Source: Bretschneidera sinensis (taxonomy: Eukaryota; Streptophyta; Magnoliopsida; Brassicales; Akaniaceae). From it: a DNA stretch of 64,000 bases. The notes beneath the pieces are model-generated. The model ran no database searches, was not told the DNA's origin, and saw only the letters and a list, made by a program, of their open reading frames with translations. Positions 10,351-21,955 of this stretch are shown here, in pieces. Each line of letters opens with the position of its first letter. Within the stretch, counting starts at the first letter, position 1. Where the stretch lies: contig CM043698.1 of assembly GCA_023935145.1 (NCBI GenBank), positions 70,117,501-70,181,500 on the forward strand, read 5' to 3'. Both the position numbers and the translations under genes were made by a program.

Positions 10351-11259
10351 TGTTGGGAAACCTCCTTAGATGATGCTCAGGAGGTGATCTTCCAAACACT
10401 CAAGTCTAGAGTGACTTGTATAAAGAAAAGAGATAGCAACCAATCAAAGCAAGAAAGAAAAGAACACAAGCAATTTGTTGACGAGGTTCGGCAATATGCC
10501 TACATCCCCATGAGCTCCTCCGAGCTCTCTGCACTATCTTATCAATTGAGTTCTTTACAATCAGCAACACCCTTCCAAGAACTCACAGGTTCTTGAAGAA
10601 CAAAAGAAGAAGAAGAAGAAGAAAGTGATAAGAACTAACCCTGGAATTTTCCCAAGAAAATTCCCCTTACAAGCCCTTGAATCTCTTTCTAAACGACCAG
10701 CCTCTCTACAGAATCTCTCTTGAGTTTAGTGTCTTTGCACTCTTACAATTGATCTCACTTTTAATCACAAGTTATGTTATGACTTTTAAAGCTAGATGAC
10801 CTTTTATATAGTGCACCAACTTCTTAACCAATCTTGAGGGTCAATATCCACCCTTAGATCTAGAAGACTAATCATCCATAGCCCTAGATCAATCTTTAGT
10901 GATTCTATGCATTTTGAACATGTCTCACAAACCACTTAAAAGGCTGAAACATATGTGCATCAGTGTGCTTGGCGTCGCGGCCCATAATAGCGCAGGCCGC
11001 GGCTTAGGACAAAGCACAATTCCTCAAGCTTTTGGGCGCTACGGCCCGGGGGAGGTTGAGCCGTGGCGCACACCTCCTCCAGGACTCCTCCCTTGCTGGG
11101 CACCGCGGCCTGGGAAGGCTATGCCACGGTGCACACTGGTGCTGAACATGTTGATTTTATTCTTTCACCTTCTTGTTTAAACCGCGGTGCAAACTGGTGC
11201 TGAACATGTTGATTTTATTCTTTCACCTTCTTGTTTAAACCTCGGACAAAATACCAACA
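10351..11259 (-). repeat. Copia-2 3' LTR
   Basis: 909 bp, TGTTGGGAAACC...ATACCAACA with matching inverted ends TGTTGG/CCAACA. It has a direct duplication of about 64 bp near 11137-11240 (GGTGC-ACTGGTGCTGAACATG repeated) that the other LTR lacks, plus a GC-rich tract near 10965-11140. Confidence 0.95.
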
Positions 11260-11340
11260 ATCTCTACCTTTGTCCAAACGTTTAAACCCGAACCCATTGT
11301 GCAGAGAACTCAGTATCCGAACTTATCTTGAGTCATCATA

Positions 11341-12036
11341 TCAACCGACTCCAATCCTAAGAAGTCTAAGGTAATGATTGAACTTGCTTAGAGGTAGAAC
11401 TTTAGTACCTAAATCCATAGGGTTTTCTTCCGTGGCCACCTTGTCCACATGGATCCATCCTTTCGTAACATTTTCCCGAGTGAAATGGTACCAAACATCC
11501 ATGTGCTTTGTCCTCTCATTGAACACTGGATTCTTGCACAAGTGCAATGCACTTTGGCTATCCAAATACACCACAACTTGCTCCTCTAGTACCTTCAACT
11601 CTTTCAACAACCCTTTGCACCACATAGCCTCCTTGATAGCTTCAGTAGCCGCTATGTACTCAGCCTCGGTTGTTGAGAGTGCTACCATCGACTGCAACTG
11701 AGCCTTCCAACTTACACAACATCCGTTTAAGTTGAAGAAGTAGGAGGTAATCGATCTCTTTTTATCTCGGTCTACTCCATAGTCCGAATCAGCATAACCC
11801 TCAAGGCAGATGGACTTACCTCTCTTCTTATAAACCAGCCCCACATCTGGGCTTCCCTTCAAGTACCTCAGCAACCACTTCATCCCAAACCAATGCTCCT
11901 TTTTAGGATTATTCATAAACTTACTGAGGACACTTATTGCATGAGCAATATCAGGTCTAGTGCTTACCGTGGTGAACATTACATAACCAATCGCAATAGA
12001 GTAGGGGACCTTTTTCCATTTTCTTCTTCTCCTCAT
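11341..12036 (-). pseudogene. Copia-2 RNase H region
   Basis: 231 codons open. It starts with the end of the reverse transcriptase ([32 protein letters not shown]) and continues with RNase H hallmarks: [45 protein letters not shown]. In the family it degrades element RNA during cDNA synthesis. It is in a different phase from the reverse transcriptase block before it, overlapping at 11957-12036, so there is a frameshift. It ends close to the 3' LTR as expected. Confidence 0.92.
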
Positions 12037-12805
12037 TCGATCTTAGACATTGATCGTTAGAGAACTTGAAATGACCAGCAAGGGGAACCTTCACTGGTTT
12101 GCTATCTTCCATAGAGAACTTAGATATCATTTTCTCTATGTAGGAAGTTTGAGAGATCTTCAATCTGTTTCTCTCTCTTTCCAGGATGATACACATCCCA
12201 AGGATCTTCTGTGCATGGCCAAGATCCTTGATCTCAAACTCCTCACTGAGTTGAGCCTTCAATTTTCTTATCTTTTCCATGCTGCTCCCAACCAGCAACA
12301 TGTCATCAACATAGATCAGGATGATCACCACTTCCTCCACCTTATGCCCCTTGTAATACAAGCACGAATCATAGTAGCTCCTTATGAAACCCAGGCTGGT
12401 TACAAAGGAATTGAACCTCTTATTTCATTGCCGAGGTGATTGCGTCAGGCCATATAGAGATTTCTTCAGTTGGCACACTAAATCTTCTTGCCTTCCTTCC
12501 TCATAGCCTTCGGGTTGCCTCATGTAAATGGTCTCATCAAGCTCTCCATGTAATAACGCTGTCTTCACATCCATTTACTCGATTTCCTAATTGAATTGGA
12601 CCACCAATGCTAACACTATCCTGATCGTCTTGAATTTCACAACCGGTGAGAATATTTTGGTGAAGTCTATGCTTTCTCTTTGTGTGAACCCCTTCACCAC
12701 CAGCCTAGCTTTATACCGGACTTCATCCCCTGGAGTGTTCCCTTCCTTGATCTTGTAGATCCATCTACAATCTATAACTCTCTGTTTTTCTGGTTTGGGC
12801 ATCAA
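11957..12805 (-). pseudogene. Copia-2 reverse transcriptase region
   Basis: Two open pieces, 12587-12805 and 11957-12361, with a decayed gap. The first gives [35 protein letters not shown]. The second gives the catalytic LIYVDDMLLVGS and the connection motif FEIKDLGHAQKILGM. Between them (12362-12586) the minus strand still shows [14 protein letters not shown] and FLHGELDE-like words near 12450-12550, with stops. Function in the family: reverse transcription. Confidence 0.9.
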
Positions 12806-12808
12806 TAC

Positions 12809-13855
12809 CTAAGAGTTATTCTTCCTCAAAGAATCCATTTCTTCCTCCATAATTAGCTGCCACTTTGACAAATCCTTACACTTCATGGCATCCATGTAAG
12901 TTTCTGGTTCAACCATCCCTCCTTCTGTCCAAGGAGCTGCTATATTAGCATCCGCAAAACTATATCTCAAAGGTGGTCTAACCACCCTCCTTTCCCGGTC
13001 CCTTGTGAGTTGGTAGTCATTTTGACTTGCTGCATTAACCCCTTCCAGTTCAGCATCCTCTTGAGTGTCCTGAGCTTGGTCTTCATCAATGGGCTCTACG
13101 TGGTCCGAACCCTCTTGCCTTCCTTGCTCTACCTGAACTGAATTCTCCTTGATGCTATGCTTCACAAATTCTGGACTGGTTTGCTCACTAGCCCCTGCAG
13201 GGTCAGTTTTCTCCAAGTAGGGAAATAACAATTCATTAAAAATAATATCCTTACTTATTATTAGTTTCATTCCTTTTGGTTCTAAGGACCACAACCTATA
13301 CCCCTTAACTCCATCACCATAACCTAGAAATACACATTTTCTAGACCTTGGGTTAAGTTTATCATCCTTTTGATGTGCATATGCAGCACACCCAAAAGTC
13401 CTAAGGTTGCTCAACTCAGGGGGTTTCCAACTTCACGTCTCCATGGGAGTTTTGAGCTCTAAAGCTCTAGAGGGTGATCTATTTACCAATTATGCAACAG
13501 TAGACACAACTTCCCCCCAAAAATATTTTGGTAAACCAGACCCAATTAACATGCACCTAACCTTTTCTATAAGGGTTCTATTCATCCTCTCAGCAACTCC
13601 ATTTCACTGAGGGGTTTTCACAACCGTTCTATATCTTAGAATACCATTTAATTCACAGAATTTATCAAAATCCTTATTAAAAAATTCTAAGCCATTATCG
13701 GTTCTTAACACCTTAACTACCCTGCCCATTTAAGTCTCCAGCAACTTTTTCCACACCACAAATTTATTCAAAACATCCGATTAATTTTTAAGCAAATAAA
13801 CCTAAACCATTCTTGAATAATCATCAATTAAAGACAGAAAGTAATGATTATCTCT
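12809..13855 (-). pseudogene. Copia-2 integrase region
   Basis: The C-terminal part is open at 12809-13414: FGCAAYAHQKDDKLNPRSRK, CVFLGYGDGVKGYRLW, then an acidic linker leading to MDSLRKNNS just before reverse transcriptase. The catalytic core lies at about 13570-13855 but is broken: VLRTDNGLEFFNKDF and VAERMNRT give the second D and the E of the triad, with a stop where TPQQNGV is normally found (near 13605). Confidence 0.88.
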
Positions 13856-14329
13856 TTATGTTGGTGTCCTTACTGGTTCCCAAAGATCTGCATAGATGTA
13901 GTCAAGAATCCCTTTAGACTTGTGCACTCCAATGTTGAAGCTGACCCAATGTTGCTTCCTAAGAATGCAACTCTCATAGAAATCTAGTTTCTCTACTTTG
14001 TCACCACCAAGTAGATCATCCTTGCTGAGAACTTGCAGCCCCTTTTCGCTCATATATCCCAAGTGATTGTGCCAAAGTGCTGCCTTATCCATCTCAACCA
14101 TCAAGCTTGCTACTTGATCCTTGATTTCTGTCTCACCGATCATCTCATAAAGTCCATCTTTGATTGCTACCTTGATCACTATCAAAGAACCCTTGGTTAG
14201 CTTGATCTTTCCTCCCTCAGCTTTGTATGTATACCCTATGGAATCTAGCTGCCCAATTGAGATCAAATTCCTCCTCAAATCTGAGAGATACCTTACATTT
14301 CGTAGCAGCCTTGTGACTCCATTAAACAT
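13856..14329 (-). pseudogene. Copia-2 protease C-terminus and GAG-pre-integrase
   Basis: 157 codons: LLRNVRYLSDLRRNLISIGQ, a stretch typical of the protease/pre-integrase junction, then ALWHNHLGYMSEKGLQVLSK and CILRKQ, the degenerate HHCC zinc-binding region. The first C of the usual CxxC is replaced (FYESCILRKQ). Upstream near 14340-14530 the minus strand still has protease-like words (WILNFGCTYHMCPH), with the expected DSG changed. Confidence 0.85.
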
Positions 14330-14537
14330 CCTTAACTGGATGTCTCATATCCCCCTCACTTGGAAAGAATTATCATTCCCTAAGAAAACCCTTCCATCAC
14401 TGATCTCCTTGAAATTCTTGAACCATTCCTTATGAGGGCACATGTGGTGAGGGCACATGTGATAAGTGCACCCGAAATTCAGAATCCATTTCTCACTTCC
14501 TTGCCTACTGCTCACATTTGATCACACAACAAGAACA

Positions 14538-15375
14538 TCATCTTGTTGTTCTCTTTGACAACCGAAGCCTCTTGATTGTTGGTATGACTTCTCCCTCTCT
14601 CATCCCATAACCTCTTCTTGCAATCTTTCTTGAAGTGACCCTCCTTATTGCAGTAGAAGCACCTCTTTCCTCTAAATCTTGGTTTGGAATGTGCTCTCCC
14701 ATGGCTCTACCCTCTACCCTTTGATTTCTCTCGGTAGTTACCATGGTTGCTACTGCCATTCTGAGTTGCTGGCCTTCCTCTTACAAACAGTCCTTCCCCA
14801 CTTGATGCCTCCCTACTATTGGCTTTGAAATCATGAGCCCTTATTGCATTGACCACAATTTCTTTGGTTAGAGTATCTCTTCCATATTCAATTGCATTAA
14901 TTAAACTATCAAAATAATCAGGAAGAGAATTTAATAACATAACAGCCAATTATTCATCCGAGAATTTAATACTACAACTAGCCAAATCTTGAACTAGTTT
15001 ATTAAAGACATCAAGATTATCTTGCAACTCTTTATTAGGATCCATTTTAAAAGTAAAGATTCTTTTAAGAAGATAAATCTTGTTAGGGAGAGTTTTGGTA
15101 AGAAAGAACTCATCTAGTTTCTTTCATATGACAGCAGGATCTTCCGAGTCTCTGCACTCCCTTGTGACACTATCTAACATGTGTAGGAAGATGGTGATGT
15201 ATGTCATCTTTTTTATCTCAATCCGCTGGTCCTCCGTGATACTTGCCGAAAAAGCATCATCTTCTCCAATAGCCAAATCCACCTTCTGTTGTATAAGAAC
15301 AGCCTTGATCTTCCGCTTCCACAGGGAAAAATCTTCCTTTCTATCAAACTTCTCAACAATGAAATTTGAACCCAT
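14538..15375 (-). pseudogene. Copia-2 Gag with CCHC knuckle, broken
   Basis: Begins at an ATG at 15375 (MGSNFIVEKFDRKEDFSLW), chosen because Tnt1/Tork Gag proteins start this way; an upstream in-frame extension to 15447 is LTR-leader sequence. KAVLIQQKVDLAI follows, then broken stretches, AVMLLNSLPDYFDSLINAIE (14860-14949) and, in another phase, an intact knuckle CFYCNKEGHFKKDC at about 14620-14661. At least two frame changes and a stop near 15124. Function in the family: particle protein and RNA packaging. Confidence 0.88.
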
Positions 15376-15640
15376 CTTGCGGAAATGATCCCAGATTTGT
15401 GCATCACCCACAAATGCTTTCCAACTTCTTCTAAACCTCAAGAACATGATCGAAGATTGATCTCAACATTGTTCTTGAATCAACCTCAAGAACACGATCT
15501 GATCTTGATCTTTACTCCGTTCTTGAATCACCCAAGAAGCTTGTTCTTTGATTCTTGGAGTCTTGCTCCGATACCTTCTGTTCTTGCTCCGATACCCAGC
15601 TGTGCAAGCTATGATACCACTGTTGGTGGTATCTCCTCCA

Positions 15641-15652
15641 GCTCTGATACCA
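15641..15652 (-). other. Copia-2 primer-binding site (tRNA-iMet)
   Basis: Minus strand TGGTATCAGAGC, one base inside the 5' LTR edge at 15654. A second partial copy of this junction (ATGATACCACTGTTGG on the plus strand) lies at about 15611-15626. Confidence 0.94.
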
Positions 15653-15653
15653 C

Positions 15654-16524
15654 TATTGGGAAACCACCTTAGGTGATGCCCATGAGGTGATCTTCTAAGC
15701 ATCCAAGTCTAGAGTGACTTGTATAAAGAAAAGAGACAACCACCAATCAAAGCAACAAAGAAAAGAACACAAGCAATTTGTTAACGAGGTTCGGAAATAT
15801 GCCTACGTTCCCGTGAGCTCCTCCGAGCTCTCTACACTATCTTATCAATGGAGTTCTTTACAATCAGCAACACCCTTCCAAGAACTCACAGATTCTTGAA
15901 GAATAAAAGAAGAAGAAGAAGAAGAAAGTGATAAGAACTAACCCTGAAATTTTCCCAAGAAAATTCCCCTTACAAGCCCTTGAATCCCTTTCTATTCTAC
16001 TCTCTCTCTTTTTAAACAACCAGCCTCTCTATAGAATCTCTCTTGAGTTTAGTGTCTTTGCACTCTTACAATTGATCTCACTTTTAATCACAAGTTATGT
16101 TATGACTTTTGAAGCTAGATGACCCTTTATATAGTGCACCAACTTTTTGACCAATCTTGAGGATCAATATCCACCCTTAGATCTAGAAGACTAATCATCC
16201 ATAGCCTTTGATCAATCCTTAGTGATCTTATACATTTTGAACATGTCTCACAAACCACTTAAAAGGCTGAAACATGTGTGCATCAGTGTGCCTGGCGCCG
16301 CAGCCCAGAACAGGGCAGGCCATGGCCCAAGGCAAAGCACACTTCCTCAAGCTTCTGGGCGCCGCGGCCTGGGGGAGGCTGAGCCACGGCACACACCTCT
16401 TCCAGAACTTCTCCCTTATTAGGTGCCGTAGCCTGGGAAGGTTATGCCGTGGCGCACACTAGTGCTGAACATATTGATTTTATTCTTCCACCTTCTTGTT
16501 TAAACCTCGGACAAAATACCAACA
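15654..16524 (-). repeat. Copia-2 5' LTR
   Basis: 871 bp; same layout as 10351-11259 but begins TATTGGG, not TGTTGGG (one change in the terminal dinucleotide), and lacks the 64-bp duplication. It has an extra short TC-rich insertion near 15993-16012 (TTCTACTCTCTCTCTTTTTA) absent from the partner. Confidence 0.95.
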
Positions 16525-16801
16525 ATTTTTTTTAAAGCTGCTAAGTATTGTCCGTTTGAATAAACAAGTGAGGTTCATGGGTAAAAACAGTTTAAAGGAG
16601 AGTTTGCTTCAATATTATTAATAACTTTAGAGTTAAAATTTATTTTGGACGAACTTTTTAATGGTAAAAATGTATAAATCTAAACAATTTATCTTTTTTT
16701 TTATCTGTAAATATAAAATTTGTATTGATCAAAAGCATTTACAAAAATCTCTGAGCATACCCAGGGGATATACAATGAAAGCAAATACTAAACAAAAAGG
16801 C

Positions 16802-19800
16802 TTACAAGAAAAGCCTAATATCTGGGAATGAGGCATACACAATTCTATACACCTGTGTTTTAATTTTCCTAGCTAGGCAGTTTGATTGAACAGAGGTTTC
16901 TTCAAATTGATTAGCATTTCTGGCCATCCAGATACAATGGACTGTGATTGCTAGAGCTGTTCTTTTGGCTCTTGCTTGAGGACCAGTTCCTTTGGCTTCT
17001 TTTAGCATCCACTTAGTTGCACTGTGTAAGGTAGACATTTCTCTTCTGCAACCTAACCACTGCCTGATAGAATCCCATGTTGTCTTACTGATCCGACAGG
17101 AAAAGAACAGGTGGAGTAGCGACTCTTTTGATTCTCTGCATAAAGGACACATCTTATCCTCCCCATCAAGCTGTAATCTGTCTTTTGTAAGCAGCTTGCC
17201 TTTAATGGCCAACCACAGAATGAATGAGTGCTTGGGTAAACAGCTACTGTTCCACACAAGTGAAGCCCATCTGACCTTATTACCTTTTTGCTTTATAAAG
17301 TTATACACCTTCCTTATACTGATCTCATTCTGATCTGTCCACTCTAACAACTTTCTTTGGACCTGCTGGACTGATTCAATCTGCCTCACCAGATCATTCT
17401 TGATTTCCAAAATCTTTTTCCATAGAAGGGAGTCTTCATGTTTAGGACTAACCTCCCATATTGATCTACCATGTAAGAAGTAGAGATGCACCCATTTCAC
17501 CCAAAGAGAATCCTTCTTAGAGTGAATGTTCCAAAGAGCTCTTGTCAACAAGGCTTTATTCCAGGATTTCAGATCTATCAAACCAAGCCCCCCTTCTATT
17601 TTGGGTTTACATAGATCATGCCAAGCCACTAGAGCTTTTCTAGGTCCAGACTGTCTGCCATTCCATAAAAAGGTTCTGCTCATCCTGATGATTTTGTCCA
17701 ATATGTTAGATGAGATTGGAAAAATGGATAACCAGAAGTATTCAACCCCTTGCAACACTGATTTGATTAGCTCTGTCCTGCCAACATAGGAAAGTGAAGT
17801 CCCAGCCAAAGTATTAACATAAGCAGAAAGTTTGTCCATAAGAGGGAAATAGTGAGCAGTATTCAGTCTAGAGGAAGCAAGGAGAACACCTAAGTATCTA
17901 AAGGGAAGGTTGTCCTCTTCTATTCCTGTGATCCTTCTGATTTCAAATAGCTAAGAATGAGGAATTCCAACATGAAAAATATTGGACTTAGACAGACTTG
18001 CATGCAACCCTGTACGTTCACTGAATATTTTAATGCAGATCATAATCATTCCAACAAACCAAACTTCCCCCCTATCAAATAGGATCAAGTCATCTACAAA
18101 AGCTAGGTGGGTGATTTTAAGCTTATCACATTTTGTGTGAAAATTGAACCCTTCCTCTTCTTTAAGTCTAGCAAGAAGTCTAGAAAGGTACCCAAGAATT
18201 ATCACAAATAAATAGGGGGACAGAGGATCCCCTTGTCTAAGTCCCCTTTTACCTTTAAAGAAACCACATAAGCTACCATTAATGGACAAAGAGAAGGTAG
18301 TAGAGGTAACACATTCCATAACCCATCTTCTAAACTTGTCTGGAAATCCAAGACTGACCAGCATACTGTTTAAGAAGTCCCAATTCATTGTATCATAGGC
18401 CTTCCTGATATCTATTTTGATCATACATCTAGGAGAAATCCTCTTCCTACTATACTTTCTGAGCAACTCCTAGACCAGATAGATATTCTCTGCCATGCTT
18501 CTGGATTTGATGAAGGTAGCCTGAGCAGGGTTCACAATACAACCCAAGATAGAGGAAAGTCTAGAGGCCAAGATCTTGGAAATAATCTTGTAAACCACAT
18601 TGCAACAAGCAATTGGCCTGTAGTCTTCCACTTTGGAGGCTTGCTTAGACTTTGGGATTAAGGTCAGGGAAGTATGGTTAACCTATTTCAAGAGCTTCCC
18701 ATTCATGAAATATTCCTGTACAGCCTCTATCACTTCATATTTGATGTCCCCCCAAGCCTTTTTAAATAAACCAGAGGAGTATCCATCAGGACCTGGGGAT
18801 TTATCTTCCCCAATGCTCCATAAAGCATCTTTGATTTCCTCTTCTGTAACCTCTTTTACCAGGGACTCAGCTTGGGACTCAGTAACCTTAGGGCCTTCTT
18901 TAATGGCTTCTAAATCTATAGGACTACATTGGCTAGAGGAGCCAAGCAGGTCTTCATAGAACTTTAGAAATTCCTGAACCACTTTAGACTCAGCAGTAGT
19001 CAGAGATCAACTGGAAGTTTCCATAGCAGTTATGTGGTTCTTACTTGATTTCCTTCTCATTAAAGCATGAAAGAATTTAGATCCTCTATCACTGTTCATT
19101 AGGTATTTGCATTTGGCCCGTTGGGATAGGAAACTTCTCTCAGCTTCTACAAGCTTGAAAGCATTTAATTTCTGCTCAGCCATTCTAGTTTGAAGGTCAG
19201 AGTCTAGAGGGTTCTCATGCAAATCATCTTGCATTCTAACCAGGATTTGGGATGCTTCAAAAGCTCTAGAAGAAATATGACTAAAATATCTCTCATTAAG
19301 TTCTTTGAGATGACATTTTAGGATTTTCATATTTCTGCACAGCTTGAACATCTTAATCCCTCTAATGGACCTACTCTAGTTGGATCTCACTATCTCAATA
19401 AACTTTTCATGCTCGGACCACATATTAAAGAATTTGAAGGACCTTTTACCCCCTCTACCTTCATCCAGTAAATTGACAATAAATGGAGAGTGATCAGAAA
19501 GGCACCCTGCAGGGGGAAAACATGCTTGAGCTTTGTATCCCTTATGGTACCAAACACTGTTTACCATTACCCTTTCCAGCTTACTCCAAATGTGATTGTT
19601 AGACCAAGTGTAGAAGCACCCAGTGGCATTCACATCTGACAATCCTGTTTCACCACAACACGTTGTTGGGTCCCTTAACTCATAATCTGAAACTGGGAGA
19701 CCATTAATTTTCTCATCTATAGCAAACACATTATTGAAGTCCCCCAGCACCAGCCAAGGCACCTCATTCTCATAGCCAAAATTACACAGATTATCCCATA

Positions 19801-20191
19801 AGGATCTTCTGGAAATAATTGTGTTAAAACCATATACAAAACTCACTACAAACTTACAAGATGAAATTAGGCAAGTTACATTACAATGAATAATTTGAGG
19901 ACTAGTGTCAAAAACAGTAAGACTGACCTTGGAAGGATCCCACAGTACCACAATTCTGCCTGCAGCATGGTCATGGAAGTTGTTTATCTGCCTCCAAGTT
20001 CTAAATTTATTTTCCATGATTCTGCTCAGCTTAGTCTCATCCAACTTAGTCTCCAAAATGCCCATTATACCAATCCTTTTCTTTCTTATGAGGTGTACAA
20101 CCCCATTGTGCTTCAAGGGTTTATGGAAACCCCTGATGTTCCAGCTAGCCACTATCATTGGCAGTGCAGGGAGGCTTCCCCCCCTTCCCAT
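16802..20191 (-). pseudogene. LINE ORF2: endonuclease, reverse transcriptase, zinc-binding C-terminus
   Basis: Reads in one frame from ATG at 20191 (or 20158, MIVASWNIRG) to TAA at 16802-16804, about 1130 codons. AP-endonuclease: WNIRG, ETKLDE, VLGDFNN and SDHSPF motifs present. Reverse transcriptase: SPGPDGY, LIPKSK, DYRPIACCN, RQGDPLSPYLF, and the catalytic box as AFVDDLILF where plant LINEs usually have FADD. C-terminus: zf-RVT domain with EGGLGLIDLKSWNKALL and CPLCRESKESLLHLFFSC. Internal stops at 19376, 19007, 18683, 18470 and 17951 (first plus-strand coordinate). In active relatives it nicks target DNA and primes reverse transcription on it. Confidence 0.94.
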
Positions 20192-20284
20192 CTTTCTGAG
20201 TTACCAACACTACTAATTTGCCTTTATTCTTCTTTGAATTTGCCTGTGATTTCTCCAAAACAGAGATTTTCTTTTCAGTCCCAC

Positions 20285-21955
20285 TTAAAAAGAGATGAGC
20301 ATTACCTTTTTAGGTTTGCCAACAGTTCTAGTGGGGTCTGGAACTTTTTCTTGCTGATAATGGGAACTTTCAACTACGACTTCTTTGCTTTTGGATATCC
20401 TTACAAGAGAAGGATCCTTAGATTGTGCAGGGGCCATAGTATGATGTTGTTGCTTTTCTGAGGTTTTAGGGTTTGTACTAGGCCCCTTCCCTACTGCTTC
20501 TATTGGGGAAGGTAAAACATCCATTGAGGTACTGCTTATGTCCTTATGACCATCTAAGGCAGGAGCTACACCCTCCTTAACATTATGATTATTCCCTTGG
20601 ACAGACTTTGTATTGTGCCTACAAGAAGAGAGGTCATACCCTATCACTTTGCAACTGGAACAGAACCTCGGGAGGTTTTCATATGAAACTTTTTGTTCAT
20701 AAGTATGACCTCCTGGTAGACTAACTGTGACAGAATGCTTGATTTTCTTAGCAACATCCATCTCCACCAAAAGCCTAGCATTGGAGATTCTATCTTTACT
20801 GTAAGTCAGCTTATCAGCATTGAGGGGCTTTCCTATTTAGGTTCCAATCTTACTAAAGAAATTTGTTGTACATAGTTCAAGAGGGAGACCCCTCAACTGA
20901 ATCCAAACTGGGAGAATACTAATCTCTTCATTATCAAACTGGAAAAACTCAGGCATAGTTTTTAGGAGTAGTGATCTTCCATACACAATATAAGGACCTT
21001 CTTGCAAGACTTTCATCTTTGACTCGGCCTTATCAAATTTGAAAACAATCCAACCACTATCATGGAATTGGGTTAAGACATTTACCTTCCAGGAGTCTGT
21101 AATGTTCTTCAAGGCAGCTCTCCCTGGGAACCTTCCAGCAAAATACCCCACTAGACAGTGAGGGAAATCCTCAAAGACCTCTGCAATGTCTTCTTCTGAG
21201 ACACACACTACATCTCCCTTACTTTCTATGGCAGAGAGTTGCATACCATTGCATAGCTTCCTGTTGTCAGCAAATAAGCTCACCCAAGGGGCTTTTAAAC
21301 CACCTCCCTCATTAGATTTGGCATTGTTCACGTCTGTCCCCTCCCTGCCAGGTTGATTCTGACGGAAATGAGGAGTTGCATTCCTTTTACCGATACTTCT
21401 AGCACCAGCTTTATCTTGAACACTTCCCAAACCTTCTTTAGGAAGGTTCCCTTTTGAGATAAGGCCATTCGTTTTTCCTGTTCCTTTACTGTAACCAGCA
21501 GAGTCTCTGTGAACAGTAGAAGGAGGACAGGAGCTCTCCTCCTCACTGGTCGAGTGCTCACCATCTGAATCCATCTCCTCTTCACTCTCATCAGAAGAGC
21601 TTGGAAAACCATTCCTGGAAGGGGGGGAGGCCTTCTGCAGGGCCTCCTCATCGCTTTCATCTTTTCGAACACTGTTCACTTCTGGAGCATTTTTTGAACA
21701 ATCCTTTCTACCCGATTTATAGCCTTCAATTTCTATTTTTAAAGACATGGAATCCTCCTCACCCAAGGTGCAGGAGATGCTTTCTGACTCTCTGCTAGCC
21801 TCATTTGAATCCAGCTGACTTCCAACTCCAGAATCCTTCTTGCGCGATTCTGGTACTGTAGCATTTTTGGATTTGAAATGATTTTGCACAAATTTCAGGT
21901 CTTTCAACTCCTGGACTGAGAGGGAGGCTTTTATACTACGCTTTTTCTTACCCAT
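20285..21955 (-). pseudogene. LINE ORF1: DUF4283 and CCHC RNA-binding protein
   Basis: ATG at 21955 (MGKKKRS...) chosen because the upstream extension to 22189 has no protein character. About 557 codons with one in-frame TAA at 20837-20839. Residues about 1-210 are Ser/Glu-rich and disordered; then the DUF4283 domain (about 20850-21290: LVGYFAGRFPGRAA, WIVFKFDK, LPVWIQLRGLPLEL), then LLVEMDVAKKI and a zinc knuckle FCSSCKVIGYDLSSC at about 20630-20675, where the usual His is Tyr. The tail is Lys/Ser-rich and ends KVMLISF. In relatives it binds element RNA. Confidence 0.92.

Larger units (their letters stand above)
10351..16524 (-). mobile_element. Copia-2: complete Ty1/copia element (Tork/Tnt1-like)
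   Basis: Bounded by two related LTRs (10351-11259 and 15654-16524) and by a perfect 5-bp target duplication ATTTT at 10346-10350 and 16525-16529. Primer site TGGTATCAGAGC (minus) lies at 15641-15652. Order on the minus strand: Gag, CCHC knuckle, GAG-pre-integrase, integrase, reverse transcriptase, RNase H, i.e. copia order. Gag start (MGSNF..EKFD) and the ISIGQLDSIGY and [13 protein letters not shown] stretches resemble Tnt1/Tork elements. All coding blocks carry stops and shifts, so it is non-autonomous now. It split sequence flanking the CACTA terminus from sequence flanking the LINE. Confidence 0.95.

Noticed and set aside
10899..11180. 93-codon plus-strand open frame in the copia-2 LTR
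   Set aside because: Lies wholly inside an LTR, in its GC-rich tract; the matching frame in the other LTR is disrupted differently.
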